From an uncultured Treponema sp. (GTDB lineage Bacteria > Spirochaetota > Spirochaetia > Treponematales > Treponemataceae): DNA of 49,271 bases. The notes beneath the pieces were generated by a model. It saw only the letters and a list, made by a program, of their open reading frames with translations, did not search any database and was not told the DNA's origin. Both the position numbers and the translations under genes were made by a program. This document shows, in pieces, positions 33,458-42,785 of this stretch. The DNA is taken from the NCBI GenBank assembly GCA_947165795.1, contig CAMVBP010000001.1:1-49271 (forward strand), read 5' to 3'. Position 1 is the first letter of the stretch. Each line of letters begins with the position of its first letter.

Positions 33458-34252
33458 CTATGAAATATGCCGTGTAGAAATTTCATAAAGAAGAATTCCT
33501 GCTGCCACAGAAACATTAAGGCTGTCTATTTTTCCGCAGGTTGGAATAGAAACTATCTGATCGCACTGCTTTTTTAATAGAGTGGCAATTCCTGTTCCTT
33601 CACTTCCCATAACAATTACAGTTTTTTCTGAAAATTCAATTTTTTTGCAGGATTCTCCACCGGCATCTGCACCGTACACCCAGAATCCATGTTCCTTTAA
33701 TTTTTCTACTGCATGACAAAGATTATTTACAATTGCAACAGGAACCCAGGCACTTGAACCGGCACTTGCCCTTGCAATAACTTCATTTTCCGTAATGTCG
33801 CTTGCAGCTTTATGCTCCGGAATAATTACAAGAGAAATTCCAAACTGGTCGCAGCTTCTTATTATTGCACCTACATTGTGAGGATCTGTAACTCTGTCTA
33901 AAATTACAACTGTAACCCGCTTTGATGAATCAAAAGTCTTGCACCATGCATCAAAATCAACGATATTCTGACCCGCCTGATTTTTTCCCGAAAGCGCATT
34001 TTCTTTAATTTCAAGAACAATTCCGCGGTGATCCCTTAATGCTTCATTTAGAGGAGCCACCAGCTTATCAAGTTTTTCGTCCGGAACTTTTTCGCAGGTA
34101 ATTCCTGCTTCTTTTGCTTCTTCAAGGATTTTTTTAATGCGTGGACCAGGCTTGCTAAAATAAATAGAAAATCCGCCCGAAGCACTCTTTTCTGAAGAAG
34201 CATTTACAGAGCGGATTTTTTCCTGTATGGAATGAAAACCAGTTATTATCAT
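33458..34252 (-). CDS. rlmB: TrmH/SpoU-family 23S rRNA 2'-O-ribose methyltransferase (RlmB-like)
   Basis: This 264-residue enzyme has an N-terminal substrate-binding domain (about 1-85) and a SPOUT methyltransferase domain. Motif 1 is LDRVTDPHNVGAIIRSCDQFG, motif 2 VIVMGSEGTGI, and motif 3 IPTCGKIDSLNVSVAAGILLYE, all with the expected Arg, Glu and Asn. RlmB methylates G2251 of 23S rRNA with SAM; a tRNA target cannot be excluded. Its ATG directly follows the stop codon of the YchJ-like gene, so the two are translationally coupled. Confidence 0.9.
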   Translation of the reverse strand: MIITGFHSIQEKIRSVNASSEKSASGGFSIYFSKPGPRIKKILEEAKEAGITCEKVPDEKLDKLVAPLNEALRDHRGIVLEIKENALSGKNQAGQNIVDFDAWCKTFDSSKRVTVVILDRVTDPHNVGAIIRSCDQFGISLVIIPEHKAASDITENEVIARASAGSSAWVPVAIVNNLCHAVEKLKEHGFWVYGADAGGESCKKIEFSEKTVIVMGSEGTGIATLLKKQCDQIVSIPTCGKIDSLNVSVAAGILLYEISTRHIS

Positions 34253-34750
34253 CTAGCGTCCACAGCACTGTTTGTATTTCTTACCGCTTCCGCATGGACA
34301 AGGATCGTTTCTTCCAACCTTTGCACCAACACGTTTAACTGTAGTAGGAATTACGTTTCCGGCAACATATTTCCAGTCACCATTAATATTTTTGAACAAA
34401 GAAATTTCATGATGAACATCGTGCATCTGATGTAATGTATAATCTGCTTCGAATTCTACAATCTGTTCGTCGTCTTTTTCGCCTTTTTCTGTACGAAGAA
34501 TTCTTAATCCGTTCCACTGAGATTCACGGCTCCAGTCTTCTGTTGCCTTTCTGTCAATTTCGGCAATTCCATCGCCTTCTTCGCAAGAGCTGATAATAAA
34601 ATCAATTTCATGTTTTACATAAGAAGTGTAGCGTGCGCGCATACAAGCTTCTGCAGTTGGAGCTTTTATTGTTCCACGAATAATCGGTTCACAGCATTCG
34701 CCATATTTTTTTCCTGAACCGCAAGGACATAAATCGTTATTTGTACTCAT
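34253..34750 (-). CDS. YchJ-family protein with two SEC-C motifs
   Basis: This 165-residue protein has a zinc-binding SEC-C motif at each end: [15 protein letters not shown] near the N-terminus and [15 protein letters not shown] at the C-terminus. The central YchJ domain, with [22 protein letters not shown] and WNGLRIL, adopts an NTF2-like fold in the family. The function is unknown; SEC-C motifs occur in SecA, where they bind SecB and ribosomes. The ATG lies six bases after an extended -10 (TGA-TATAGT) with no Shine-Dalgarno. Confidence 0.9.
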   Translation of the reverse strand: MSTNNDLCPCGSGKKYGECCEPIIRGTIKAPTAEACMRARYTSYVKHEIDFIISSCEEGDGIAEIDRKATEDWSRESQWNGLRILRTEKGEKDDEQIVEFEADYTLHQMHDVHHEISLFKNINGDWKYVAGNVIPTTVKRVGAKVGRNDPCPCGSGKKYKQCCGR

Positions 34751-34756
34751 GTTTAT

Positions 34757-34785
34757 ACTATATCAAAATAAATATCATTTGAAAA
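34757..34785 (-). promoter_or_regulatory. Promoter of the YchJ-like gene, leaderless
   Basis: On the minus strand TTTTCA (34785-34780), 17 nt ending in TGA, then TATAGT (34762-34757). Six bases separate it from the ATG at 34750. Confidence 0.6.
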
Positions 34786-34803
34786 GTTGTTATAAAAATT
34801 GTC

Positions 34804-34935
34804 TTACAGCTTTGAGCGTTCCCGTCGCAAGCGCCGGTCGCTATGTCCGCACTTCGCTAACGCTCAAAGTCCTCACTCGCCTCTGGCTCGCTCCGGTCTT
34901 CGCCTGGCGGCGGTGCTCCCAGCGCTAACGCTTAT
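34804..34935 (+). repeat. GC-rich intergenic repeat element, copy 1
   Basis: This stretch is far richer in GC than its surroundings and has no open frame of note. CTTTGAGCGTT (34810-34820) and AACGCTCAAAG (34859-34869) are perfect 11-bp inverted arms around a 38-bp core. Bases 34852-34874 match the reverse strand of 49241-49263 at 19 of 23 positions. It looks like a dispersed REP-like repeat or a structured RNA, not a gene. Confidence 0.6.
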
Positions 34936-34962
34936 TTACACAAAAAAATAAATCATTATAAT
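34935..34962 (+). promoter_or_regulatory. Promoter of the ModF-like ATPase gene, leaderless
   Basis: TTTACA (34935-34940), 16 nt, then a perfect TATAAT (34957-34962). The ATG at 34970 follows after seven bases with no Shine-Dalgarno. Confidence 0.7.
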
Positions 34963-34969
34963 TCCTAAT

Positions 34970-36535
34970 ATGAATTTTACCATCGAAGATTTTGCAAAAA
35001 ATTTAAATCAAAATAAATTCTATTTACTAATAGGAAAAAACGGCTCAGGTAAAGAAAAATTCCTTTCCGAACTCGAAGCTTTTTTTTCAAAAGATTGTGA
35101 AACTGTTTCTTTGGAAAAAGCAGCCGGTCTTATTCAATACGAGCGCGAAAATGACGAAAGTGAATTTTCAGAAAATGGAATAGATATCGGTCGCACAGGA
35201 AGAATTTATATTCTGCAGGGAATTTATCCAAACCTCAAAAAAGATTTTTTTTCTTCAAGCGAAAAATCATTAATAATTTCCGGAATAGAAAATAAAGAAA
35301 AAATTTTAAAAGAAGCATCATTACTGGAAGATGCTTCAGCTGTAAAGCTATGTGGCGTACAAAAAATTCTGGATCGTGGTTTAAAATATATGTCCACAGG
35401 AGAAATCCGCAGAATTATGCTTGCGCGCGCTTTATATGCAAATAAAAAATACCTGATTGTTTCTAATCCTTTTGACGGCCTCGACGTTGAAAGCCGCAGG
35501 ATAATCATTCAATTCTTTGAAAAGCTGAGCTCGGAATCTCTTCCTCACCTGATTTTCTGCGCAGAACGTTATAACGAAATTCCTTCTACAGTTACAAACG
35601 TTATTGAATATACAAACGGCGAAGTTTCTTTTTACGGAACAAAATCGGAATATGAAAAAACTCTTGCAGATAAAGATTCTTCACAATCAGAAATTCAAAA
35701 AAACAAAGACAAAGAATTATTAAATAAATTGTCTGAAGATTCAGAAATTCAAGCGGCCGGCTCAAATTCATCTTCTTCTGCAAATGCTAACTCAGCCGCT
35801 AATTCTGCAAATGAAAAAATCCAGCCCGATGCTTCAAATATTCTTGTACAAATGAATAACGTAAATGTTGGCTGGGGCGAAAATCACGTTTTGCGAAACC
35901 TTTCGTGGACACTTTGCAAAGGAGAGCATTATCTTATTAAAGGCCCGAACGGCAGCGGAAAAACAACATTTCTTGAATTAATTACCGGCGACAACAAGCA
36001 GGTTTATTCAAACGACATTCAAATATTCGGAATTAAACGCGGAAGCGGCGAGACAATCTGGGATATAAAAAAACATCTTGGAATTGTTTCTTACCGTATT
36101 CATGTTGAATACAGAATGATAGGCGGAATTTCGTTGCAGGATGTTGTTATAAGCGGATTTTACGATTCAATCGGTTTATACGAAAAAGCAACCGAAACTC
36201 AAATTTCTACCGCAAAAAAATGGCTTTCTTTTGGAAATTTTGAAGGAAGAGAAAATGAATCATTTAGAAATTTAAGTTATGGCGAACAGAGAGCCGTTTT
36301 AATTTTACGTGCAGTAGTTAAAAATCCTCTGATTTTAATTTTGGATGAACCTTGCCATGGTCTGGATGAAACTCACCGCGAAAAAATTCTTTCATTAATG
36401 AACCATATCGGCAGCTCAGGAAAAACTACAATGCTTCATGTAACGCATGATGAATCGGAAGTTCTTGAATGCGAAAAGCATGTTCTTCAATTATGCCCGA
36501 ATGAAGAGCCAATGTATAAAATAATTGAATTATAA
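34970..36535 (+). CDS. Tandem ABC ATPase, ModF-like
   Basis: This 521-residue cytosolic protein has two ABC nucleotide-binding domains and no membrane helices. The first has Walker A LIGKNGSGK and a signature KYMSTGEIRRIMLARAL. A Ser/Asn-rich linker (about 255-290) follows. The second has Walker A IKGPNGSGKTT, signature RNLSYGEQRAVLILRAV and Walker B LILILDEPCHGLD. The STGE/SYGEQ signatures match the ModF/PhrA type, linked to molybdate-gene regulation in E. coli, though no molybdate transporter is nearby. Other soluble tandem ABC roles (ribosome-associated) are possible. The first domain lacks a standard Walker B (VSNPFDGLD), so only one ATP site may be active. Confidence 0.85.
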   Translation: MNFTIEDFAKNLNQNKFYLLIGKNGSGKEKFLSELEAFFSKDCETVSLEKAAGLIQYERENDESEFSENGIDIGRTGRIYILQGIYPNLKKDFFSSSEKSLIISGIENKEKILKEASLLEDASAVKLCGVQKILDRGLKYMSTGEIRRIMLARALYANKKYLIVSNPFDGLDVESRRIIIQFFEKLSSESLPHLIFCAERYNEIPSTVTNVIEYTNGEVSFYGTKSEYEKTLADKDSSQSEIQKNKDKELLNKLSEDSEIQAAGSNSSSSANANSAANSANEKIQPDASNILVQMNNVNVGWGENHVLRNLSWTLCKGEHYLIKGPNGSGKTTFLELITGDNKQVYSNDIQIFGIKRGSGETIWDIKKHLGIVSYRIHVEYRMIGGISLQDVVISGFYDSIGLYEKATETQISTAKKWLSFGNFEGRENESFRNLSYGEQRAVLILRAVVKNPLILILDEPCHGLDETHREKILSLMNHIGSSGKTTMLHVTHDESEVLECEKHVLQLCPNEEPMYKIIEL

Positions 36536-36580
36536 ACAGAATCCGTCTCTTTCTGTCTTTTGAAAAATATTATTCCTTCC

Positions 36581-36586
36581 GATAAT
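36581..36586 (+). promoter_or_regulatory. -10 of the GH18 gene, leaderless
   Basis: GATAAT is followed by six bases (TATTTT) and the ATG at 36593. TTGAAA lies 15 nt upstream (36560-36565), a short spacing. No Shine-Dalgarno is present. Confidence 0.45.
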
Positions 36587-36592
36587 TATTTT

Positions 36593-37669
36593 ATGAAAAA
36601 AATTCTGTTTATCACTGGACTTATATTTTTAATTTTTTCATTTTCTCCATTATTTGCAAAAGGAAAACAGGATATTGAAGAAATTCCTAACGAAAATGTT
36701 GAATTTGCTATAAAACCCGACGAAGAAATTGTAGAAAAACCTTTGGAACCTCAATATAAATTAAAAATTCCGGAAGGAAAACCTGTAGAAGTAAAAGAAA
36801 GCTGGGGCTATGTAATGGCCGGCCGCGAAAGCGAATATAATTCTTCCATGCCGGTTACCGATGTCTGCTATTTTTCGGCAGAAATTAATTCATACGGCGA
36901 ATTAACAGGTGTTCCTACACGCTCAAAATTGAAGGTTGGAAATGCACGCTGCCATCTTGTAGTTGTTTGCGACAGCAGAACGCTAACTCATTTTATTCTT
37001 GATCCAGATTTTGGAATAAGATCAAAACTTTTAAAAGATATTGTAAAAGCCGGACAAGCTTACGACGGGGTTCAAATAGACTTTGAACTTGTTCCCGCAA
37101 GAGACAAAAAGAATTTCATAAATTTCATTTCTGATTTGCGTTATATGCTCGGCGAAAAAAAATGGTTCAGTGTTTGTGTGCCTGCCCGCTTTAAATTACT
37201 TTCTGATGATATTTATCCTTATGCCGAAATTGCAAAATACTGCGACAGAGTTTTTGTAATGGCTTATGATGAACACTGGTCGGGAAGTGCAGCGGGTGCA
37301 ATTGCTTCTATTGATTTTTGTAAAAAAGTTGCAGAATACGCACAAAAATCAATTCCAGAAAAAAAATTAATAATGGGTCTGCCTTTTTACGGCAGAACCT
37401 GGGCAAACGAAACTACAGCCGGTGCATGGTATTTTAGCGGCGCAAACAGAATTATGACGGAACATTCTGTAACCGATGTTACCTACGAAAATGAAATTCC
37501 AACTTTTAAATATACTGCTCAGGTTGAAGTGACCGGATATTTTAATGACGCATATTCTGATGTAAAACTCGCAAGATTATATGAAGACATGGGCATTAAA
37601 AAAATTGGTTTCTGGCGTATCGGGCAGGAAGACCCGGAATTCTGGAACTGGCTTGTAATTAAAAAATAA
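36593..37669 (+). CDS. Exported glycoside hydrolase family 18-like protein
   Basis: This protein of about 358 residues has a signal peptide (KKILFITGLIFLIFSFSPLF then AKG) followed by an acidic linker and a GH18 barrel. The catalytic motif is DGVQIDFEL, with the Glu as acid. FVMAYDEHWSG and LIMGLPFYGRTW are typical of the family, and the barrel ends KKIGFWRIGQEDPEFW. GH18 proteins cleave chitin-like or peptidoglycan GlcNAc links, as in spore-lytic SleL. I chose the ATG at 36593 because it directly begins a classic signal peptide; a TTG at 36560 would add 11 residues ahead of it. It lies 57 bp after the ABC ATPase. Confidence 0.88.
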   Translation: MKKILFITGLIFLIFSFSPLFAKGKQDIEEIPNENVEFAIKPDEEIVEKPLEPQYKLKIPEGKPVEVKESWGYVMAGRESEYNSSMPVTDVCYFSAEINSYGELTGVPTRSKLKVGNARCHLVVVCDSRTLTHFILDPDFGIRSKLLKDIVKAGQAYDGVQIDFELVPARDKKNFINFISDLRYMLGEKKWFSVCVPARFKLLSDDIYPYAEIAKYCDRVFVMAYDEHWSGSAAGAIASIDFCKKVAEYAQKSIPEKKLIMGLPFYGRTWANETTAGAWYFSGANRIMTEHSVTDVTYENEIPTFKYTAQVEVTGYFNDAYSDVKLARLYEDMGIKKIGFWRIGQEDPEFWNWLVIKK

Positions 37670-37754
37670 ATCAATTTTTGGCCGCCTAACCACAGATAAT
37701 GCTTAGAAAACAAATTCAGAGAATATCTCTATAGATAAAATACAGTCTATTGTT

Positions 37755-37760
37755 TATAGT
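37755..37760 (+). promoter_or_regulatory. -10 of the lipid kinase gene, leaderless
   Basis: TATAGT is followed by TTAAAC and the ATG at 37767. TAGATA (37732-37737) lies 17 nt upstream as a moderate -35. No Shine-Dalgarno is present. Confidence 0.5.
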
Positions 37761-37766
37761 TTAAAC

Positions 37767-38933
37767 ATGTATGATTTTTTAACTCCGGATGATATTGCAG
37801 AATGCATAATGGTTTTGCTTTCCAGAAATAAAATTTTTTCTGGAAAAATAATCCATGCCTCGTTCATCGTAAATATGGTTGCCGGATGTTTTACAAATAA
37901 CAAAAAATCACAAAAATACAAAACTCTTTTTAATTCCATTTACAAAGAATATAAATATTTTCCTTCCTGCGCAGTTTCTTATGACTATAAAATTTTTCAT
38001 ACGGAATATTGCGGACATGCAAAAGAACTTGCTGAATCGGTTGTAACTCAGCAAATAGCGTCTGATAAAGACAATACGGAATATCTGATTGTAATCGCTG
38101 GTGGAGACGGAACTTCTCTGGAAGTTCAAACTGCGCTTTATAAAACCGCAATTTCTTCTCCGCAAAAAAAAAATGCAATATTAAATAAAATAACAGTTCT
38201 GCGCCTTCCGCTTGGAACCGGCAACGATGGTACAGACGGACATTGTATTGAAGAGCTGCTTGAACTTTTAAAAGGCCCGCTGATTTTCTCTAATGAACGT
38301 GCAATAAAAATTTATCCGCAAAATGAAGTAAGCAGCGAAAATCTTTTTGCCGCAAAAAAGAATCCTTATAAATACTTCGATAAAGATTTTCTTCCGCCAT
38401 GGTACGCTTTTAATATTGCCAGCATTGGTCTTGATGCCTATGTTGTTTACATGACAAACAGAATCAAAAATAAATTACCCGGAAACTTCTATCATTTTTG
38501 CGTTCTTATCAGCGGCTTTATTTATAACAAAGCCTTTCCAATTGGAAATGCAAAGGTTTCTCTTTATAAAAATTCAAACGATTCTTCACCCGAAGAAATT
38601 CTTGAAGCACCTATTACTCTTTTAGCTTTTGGAGTTTCCGGCTATAGAGTTTACGGCGGCGGTCACAAAATTCTACCGAATTTTCATAACCTTTGTTTTG
38701 CTCCAAAAATTTCTTTACCGCGCCTTATTGCAAACAATAAAAGAATTGTAAACGGAACTTTTGAATCAACAAAAATTGCTTCGCTTCATTCTGCAGATAA
38801 AATTATAATTGAATATGATAAGCCTGTTCTTTTGCAGTGTGACGGTGAAGTTGCGCTTTTATGCAAGGAACACTTTCCGTTAGTTATGGAAAAAACTGAT
38901 CCTTGCCTGCGCACACTTAAGTCACATTTATAA
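37767..38933 (+). CDS. Diacylglycerol/lipid kinase-like protein
   Basis: This 388-residue protein belongs to the DAG kinase/NAD kinase-like superfamily. The nucleotide-binding motif is VIAGGDGTSLEV, followed by RLPLGTGNDGTDG; a later VSLYK and FGVSGYRVYGGGHKILPNFH correspond to the second beta-rich domain. Such enzymes phosphorylate diacylglycerol or related lipids with ATP at the membrane surface. The sequence is longer than DgkB/YegS (about 300 residues), with an extra N-terminal ~90 residues including VNMVAGCFTNNKK. A run of ten As (38164-38173) lies in the coding region near residue 135. It converges on trkH with a 14-bp gap. Confidence 0.85.
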   Translation: MYDFLTPDDIAECIMVLLSRNKIFSGKIIHASFIVNMVAGCFTNNKKSQKYKTLFNSIYKEYKYFPSCAVSYDYKIFHTEYCGHAKELAESVVTQQIASDKDNTEYLIVIAGGDGTSLEVQTALYKTAISSPQKKNAILNKITVLRLPLGTGNDGTDGHCIEELLELLKGPLIFSNERAIKIYPQNEVSSENLFAAKKNPYKYFDKDFLPPWYAFNIASIGLDAYVVYMTNRIKNKLPGNFYHFCVLISGFIYNKAFPIGNAKVSLYKNSNDSSPEEILEAPITLLAFGVSGYRVYGGGHKILPNFHNLCFAPKISLPRLIANNKRIVNGTFESTKIASLHSADKIIIEYDKPVLLQCDGEVALLCKEHFPLVMEKTDPCLRTLKSHL

Positions 38934-38947
38934 ATGCCATTGTTTAA

Positions 38948-40393
38948 TTATCTTTTCCAGTAATTCGGCATAAAGAAAATTATCATTGTATAAAGTTCAA
39001 GACGACCTGCGAGCATTGCAAAACAATACCACCATTTTACAAAATTAGGAAGAAATGCAAAATTCTCTGAAGGTCCAAGAAGATTAAAGCCCGGTCCAAC
39101 GTTTCCGACCATAGAAAGTGCTCCGGTTATAGAAGACCACAAATCAAGATTTCCAAGACAGCCTATAAATGTGGTAACGGCAACTAAAAGCATGTAAACA
39201 GTAATAAATGCCGCAACATTAAAGACTACAGATTTGCTTCCTACACGGTTGTTCAAACGAACAGAAAAAACTCCATGAGGATGAAGCATTCTGTTAGTTT
39301 CGTTATGCACCTGCTTTCCAAGAATTACCCAGCGGATTACTTTAACGCCTCCACCAGGAGAACCGGAACAGCCTCCAACAAAATATGTAATGAAAAGAAT
39401 GAATTGAGCTGCACTCGGCCAGTTCATAAAATCGGCAGTTCCAAAACCGGTTGTAGAAATCATAGAAATTACCTGGAAGGAGCCGTATCTGAGCTGCTGT
39501 CCAAAATTGTGATAAACAGGACGAAGTGCAATTGTTATTGTAATAATGAAAACTACGAGAATTCCAATATATGCTTTAAGTTCGGAATTATCTGTAATGT
39601 CTTTAAATTTTCTTGCAATTACATAAAAGAAAAGGCTGAAGTTTATTCCGGAAAGGAACATAAAAATCATACAGATAACATCTATTGCTACAGAATCGTA
39701 TGTTCCGATTGAAGAATTCTTTGAAGAAAATCCGCCGGTTCCTAATGTAGAAAATGAATGCGATAATGCATCTACAAAATCCATTCCTGCAAGCTTTAGT
39801 GCAATTGTTTCTGCAAGCGTAAAGCCAATATAAATTCCCCACAAAACCTTTGCAGTTGTTGTAATTCGTGCAGTTACTTTTCCTTTTTCCGGACCAGTAG
39901 TTTCTGCTTTAATAAGCTGGAAGCCGCCTACACCCAAAAGCGGAAGAAGTGCAACTGTAAGGGTTACAATTCCCATTCCTCCAATCCAGTGTGTAAGACA
40001 ACGGAACAAATTTATGGAACGGGGACAGTCTTCTATATTTACAAGAACTGTTGAACCAGTTGTAGAAAAACCGCTTACACTTTCAAATAGCGCATCTGTA
40101 AACGAATTAAAGCAGCCGCTGAAATAAAGCGGAATTGTTCCCATAAGGCTTACAATAATCCAGCAGACTGCAACTATTAAAAAGGTCTGACGAATTTTAA
40201 GATTGAATTTTATTTTTCTTGTAGGAATGTTTACTGCAAGTACAAAAATAAAACTTACAATCATTGGAATTATAAACGGATAATAAACCGAAGATTCGCC
40301 GTATACAAACGCTACCGTTAATGGAATAGCAAAAAGCGCACCAACAATTGAAAGAATAATTGAACTGATTTTTAAAAGTGTAATAAAAAACAT
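38948..40393 (-). CDS. trkH: K+ uptake channel subunit TrkH
   Basis: This 481-residue membrane protein is the pore subunit of a Trk/Ktr potassium uptake system. The four P-loop filters are visible: GFSTTGSTVL, STLGTGGFSS, STTGFGTADF and GNVGPGFN. GGCSGSPGGGVKVIRW is the typical segment after the third repeat. It imports K+, gated by the nucleotide-binding TrkA subunit. Its ATG overlaps the trkA stop by one base (TAATG), so the two subunits are translationally coupled. Confidence 0.96.
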   Translation of the reverse strand: MFFITLLKISSIILSIVGALFAIPLTVAFVYGESSVYYPFIIPMIVSFIFVLAVNIPTRKIKFNLKIRQTFLIVAVCWIIVSLMGTIPLYFSGCFNSFTDALFESVSGFSTTGSTVLVNIEDCPRSINLFRCLTHWIGGMGIVTLTVALLPLLGVGGFQLIKAETTGPEKGKVTARITTTAKVLWGIYIGFTLAETIALKLAGMDFVDALSHSFSTLGTGGFSSKNSSIGTYDSVAIDVICMIFMFLSGINFSLFFYVIARKFKDITDNSELKAYIGILVVFIITITIALRPVYHNFGQQLRYGSFQVISMISTTGFGTADFMNWPSAAQFILFITYFVGGCSGSPGGGVKVIRWVILGKQVHNETNRMLHPHGVFSVRLNNRVGSKSVVFNVAAFITVYMLLVAVTTFIGCLGNLDLWSSITGALSMVGNVGPGFNLLGPSENFAFLPNFVKWWYCFAMLAGRLELYTMIIFFMPNYWKR

Positions 40394-41832
40394 TAATCGT
40401 TTCCTGCAAAGAAAGACAAAACCTTTTTATTGTGTTCTGCGACTGTAATTAATACTATATGATCTCCACTCATCAATTTAGTATTTCCGTTTACTATTTG
40501 ATAAGTTCCCGTATTATCACGATTCATCAGTACAAGGAAATTTCCAGGATTAGAAATTTCTTTTAATGTTTTACCACTTGCTTTTGAAGAAGAAGTAACT
40601 TCGCATTCAACAATCTCGAGCTGTCCGTTTGTAATTGTATGAATTTCTTTTACGGCTTTTCCACGCAAATGACTCATAATGGAATCGACAACAGCATCGC
40701 GCAAAGCAACCGGAACATCTACACCAAGCTTTTGAGCAATCTGCCCGAATGCGGCACTTGTTACAAGACTTACGCTTTGTTTTACACCAAGAGATTCCAT
40801 ATAAGCGGCAAGAACCATATTCATTTCGTGATTATGTGTTGCACAGATTACTAAATCAAAATTTGTAATTCCTTCTTCGCGCAAAAAGCCTTCGTCTGTT
40901 GCATCTGCATTAAGAACTCTGGCATTCGGAAATTTTTCGGAAGCTGCAACTGCAAGCTCGCTGTCGCTGTCTATAATTACAAAATCAAGATTTTTCTTGG
41001 AAATTGCATTTGAAAAGAATTTTGCAAAACCGGAAAGTTTTTGAGTTCCCATTAAACGTTCTGCAACTATGGTTCCAATTCTTCCGGCACCAACAAGAGC
41101 AACTTTTTTTAACTGCTTTTGTTCTGCACCGCAAAGAGAAATTAACTGCGAAAGATTTTCTTTAGAAACAAGAACTCCCAAAGTTGTTCCGTTTTCAATT
41201 TTTGTATTTCCAGAAGGAAGTGAAGTCTGAGAATCTTTTTCAATATATGCAACAAGGAAATTCAAATCTGTTTTTGAACGGATGTCCTTTAAGAAAATTC
41301 CATCCAGTGCACTGCCCTCTCCAATTGTAATTCGGGCAATTTCAAGATCTGAATTATCAAAAGTTAATACGTTTCCAACAGCGCCGTTTTCTACTGACTG
41401 AACAATTGCATCCGCTGCTTCAACATCCGGGTGAATCATATAATTAATTCCATAAAGCGGACGTCGTTTTCCGGAAAAATCATTTTTATGTTTTTGTTCA
41501 GCTGCAGCAGTGTTTACATAATATGCATAATTTCTTACGCGTGCAATTTTTAAAACATCCGGATAAACCGCATCTACAAGAGAACAGGTAATCATATTAA
41601 CTTCATCAGATGAAGTTACGCAAACAAGGGCATCGGCCCTTGCAATTCCTACTTCTTCCAGAGTTTCCAGATTGTTTCCGTCTGCACACATTACTGTACA
41701 GTCCAAAATATTTGATGCATGACGAATTGTATCTTCGTCATTATCAATAATTGTGATCTGATTTTTTTCGTTTATAAGAAGCTTTGCAAGCTGGACTCCT
41801 GTGAATCCAGCTCCAACAATAATAATTCTCAT
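40393..41832 (-). CDS. trkA: Trk potassium system NAD-binding regulatory subunit TrkA
   Basis: This 479-residue cytosolic protein has two RCK units, each an N-terminal Rossmann domain plus a C-terminal domain. The first begins IIIVGAGFTGVQLAKLL with DNDEDTI; the second has VALVGAGRIGTIVAERL and IIDSDSE. The RCK-C parts contain LEIARITIGEGSAL and LEIVECEVTSSSKASGKTL. This double form is the TrkA type, not the single KtrA type. It binds NAD(H)/ATP and controls TrkH. It lies 1 bp after the TraB-like lipoprotein gene and overlaps trkH. Confidence 0.95.
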   Translation of the reverse strand: MRIIIVGAGFTGVQLAKLLINEKNQITIIDNDEDTIRHASNILDCTVMCADGNNLETLEEVGIARADALVCVTSSDEVNMITCSLVDAVYPDVLKIARVRNYAYYVNTAAAEQKHKNDFSGKRRPLYGINYMIHPDVEAADAIVQSVENGAVGNVLTFDNSDLEIARITIGEGSALDGIFLKDIRSKTDLNFLVAYIEKDSQTSLPSGNTKIENGTTLGVLVSKENLSQLISLCGAEQKQLKKVALVGAGRIGTIVAERLMGTQKLSGFAKFFSNAISKKNLDFVIIDSDSELAVAASEKFPNARVLNADATDEGFLREEGITNFDLVICATHNHEMNMVLAAYMESLGVKQSVSLVTSAAFGQIAQKLGVDVPVALRDAVVDSIMSHLRGKAVKEIHTITNGQLEIVECEVTSSSKASGKTLKEISNPGNFLVLMNRDNTGTYQIVNGNTKLMSGDHIVLITVAEHNKKVLSFFAGND

Positions 41833-41833
41833 A

Positions 41834-42769
41834 TTACTTTAATGTTCCGTTTTTCTTCATATATTCAAATACAGAAGAATCTCCTAGCCAGTGTCCGCAG
41901 CCGGCAAAAATAAAGGTTGTTCCACCCTGTGCAAGATAATTAGCAATATCTTCTGCCCAGTCTTTATTTCTATTATCCCAGAGCATTTCGCTGTATTCCT
42001 TGTAATATGCCGGAGCATCTGCCGGAATATCTGATTTTAAAAGCTTTGTCATTTTTTTCATATTATCTGCAACATAAGCTTCATACAAATCAACAGTAGA
42101 TTTTACTGTAGATTCATTTGTCTTTTCATCAATCATAACTTTAATTGCATCTTTTGCCATTGCAATCTGTGTGTCATAATCTCCGAAAGTCAAAACATTA
42201 ATCTGAGTTTCTACTGTATCCAGACCTTCCCAGCTTAATCCATTCTGACTCAAAGCAGTAATAAATGTATTATCCAGCCCATATTCAGAAGAAAGTCCAG
42301 TATTTATATAAGGAAGTAATCCCATTGCATTTGTAATCTGCCATGGATCAAGAACAACAACTATGGAAAGGTTATCTCCAAAAACAGATTTAAGATATTC
42401 ATTTTCTTCGTCTGTAAGATAATCTGTAATTATTTTTCCATCTTTATTTGGAGCATTTAAAACAGGTCCATAAGCAGCAAAATCTGCATATGACTGTGTA
42501 GACATTTCTCCAGCATGACGATCTGCATTAATAAAAGCATTCTGAACTTCTTCAGAAAGCGGAAAAATTCTTTCATCGCCTAAATGAAATGTTCCCTGAA
42601 TATAAACTGTACTTGGATTTCCCTGAGCATCAACTCCATCAATTCTCCAGAAAGCACGACTTGAAGTTTTTGTAAGCTTTGCCTTAGTTGAACCATCGTT
42701 CGAAGCACAAGATACAAGTGCTAAAGAAATAACAAATACGCTAAGCAGAATTTTAAAAAATTTTTTCAT
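41834..42769 (-). CDS. TraB/GumN-family lipoprotein
   Basis: This 311-residue protein has a lipoprotein signal (FFKILLSVFVISLALVSC). The TraB/GumN domain has the N-terminal YIQGTFHLGDERIFPL and the C-terminal FIFAGCGHWLGDSSVFEYMKK, the two conserved motifs that resemble a metallo-protease-like active site. Its activity is uncertain; homologues are suggested to be metal-dependent hydrolases or regulators. AGGAGAA supports the start. It leads an operon with trkA and trkH (1-bp gap), which is an unexpected partner for K+ uptake. Two TATAAT boxes lie in the AT-rich upstream gap. Confidence 0.87.
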   Translation of the reverse strand: MKKFFKILLSVFVISLALVSCASNDGSTKAKLTKTSSRAFWRIDGVDAQGNPSTVYIQGTFHLGDERIFPLSEEVQNAFINADRHAGEMSTQSYADFAAYGPVLNAPNKDGKIITDYLTDEENEYLKSVFGDNLSIVVVLDPWQITNAMGLLPYINTGLSSEYGLDNTFITALSQNGLSWEGLDTVETQINVLTFGDYDTQIAMAKDAIKVMIDEKTNESTVKSTVDLYEAYVADNMKKMTKLLKSDIPADAPAYYKEYSEMLWDNRNKDWAEDIANYLAQGGTTFIFAGCGHWLGDSSVFEYMKKNGTLK

Positions 42770-42785
42770 TCATTTCTCCTATAAA

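Noticed and set aside
34804..34935. GC-rich block as a tRNA or other known RNA gene
   Set aside because: I could not fold a cloverleaf or match a known RNA motif. The match to the second copy at the window end favours a repeat.
39275..39712. A 145-residue plus-strand open frame inside trkH
   Set aside because: It is an antisense shadow of conserved TrkH filter sequences and has no ribosome site or family features.
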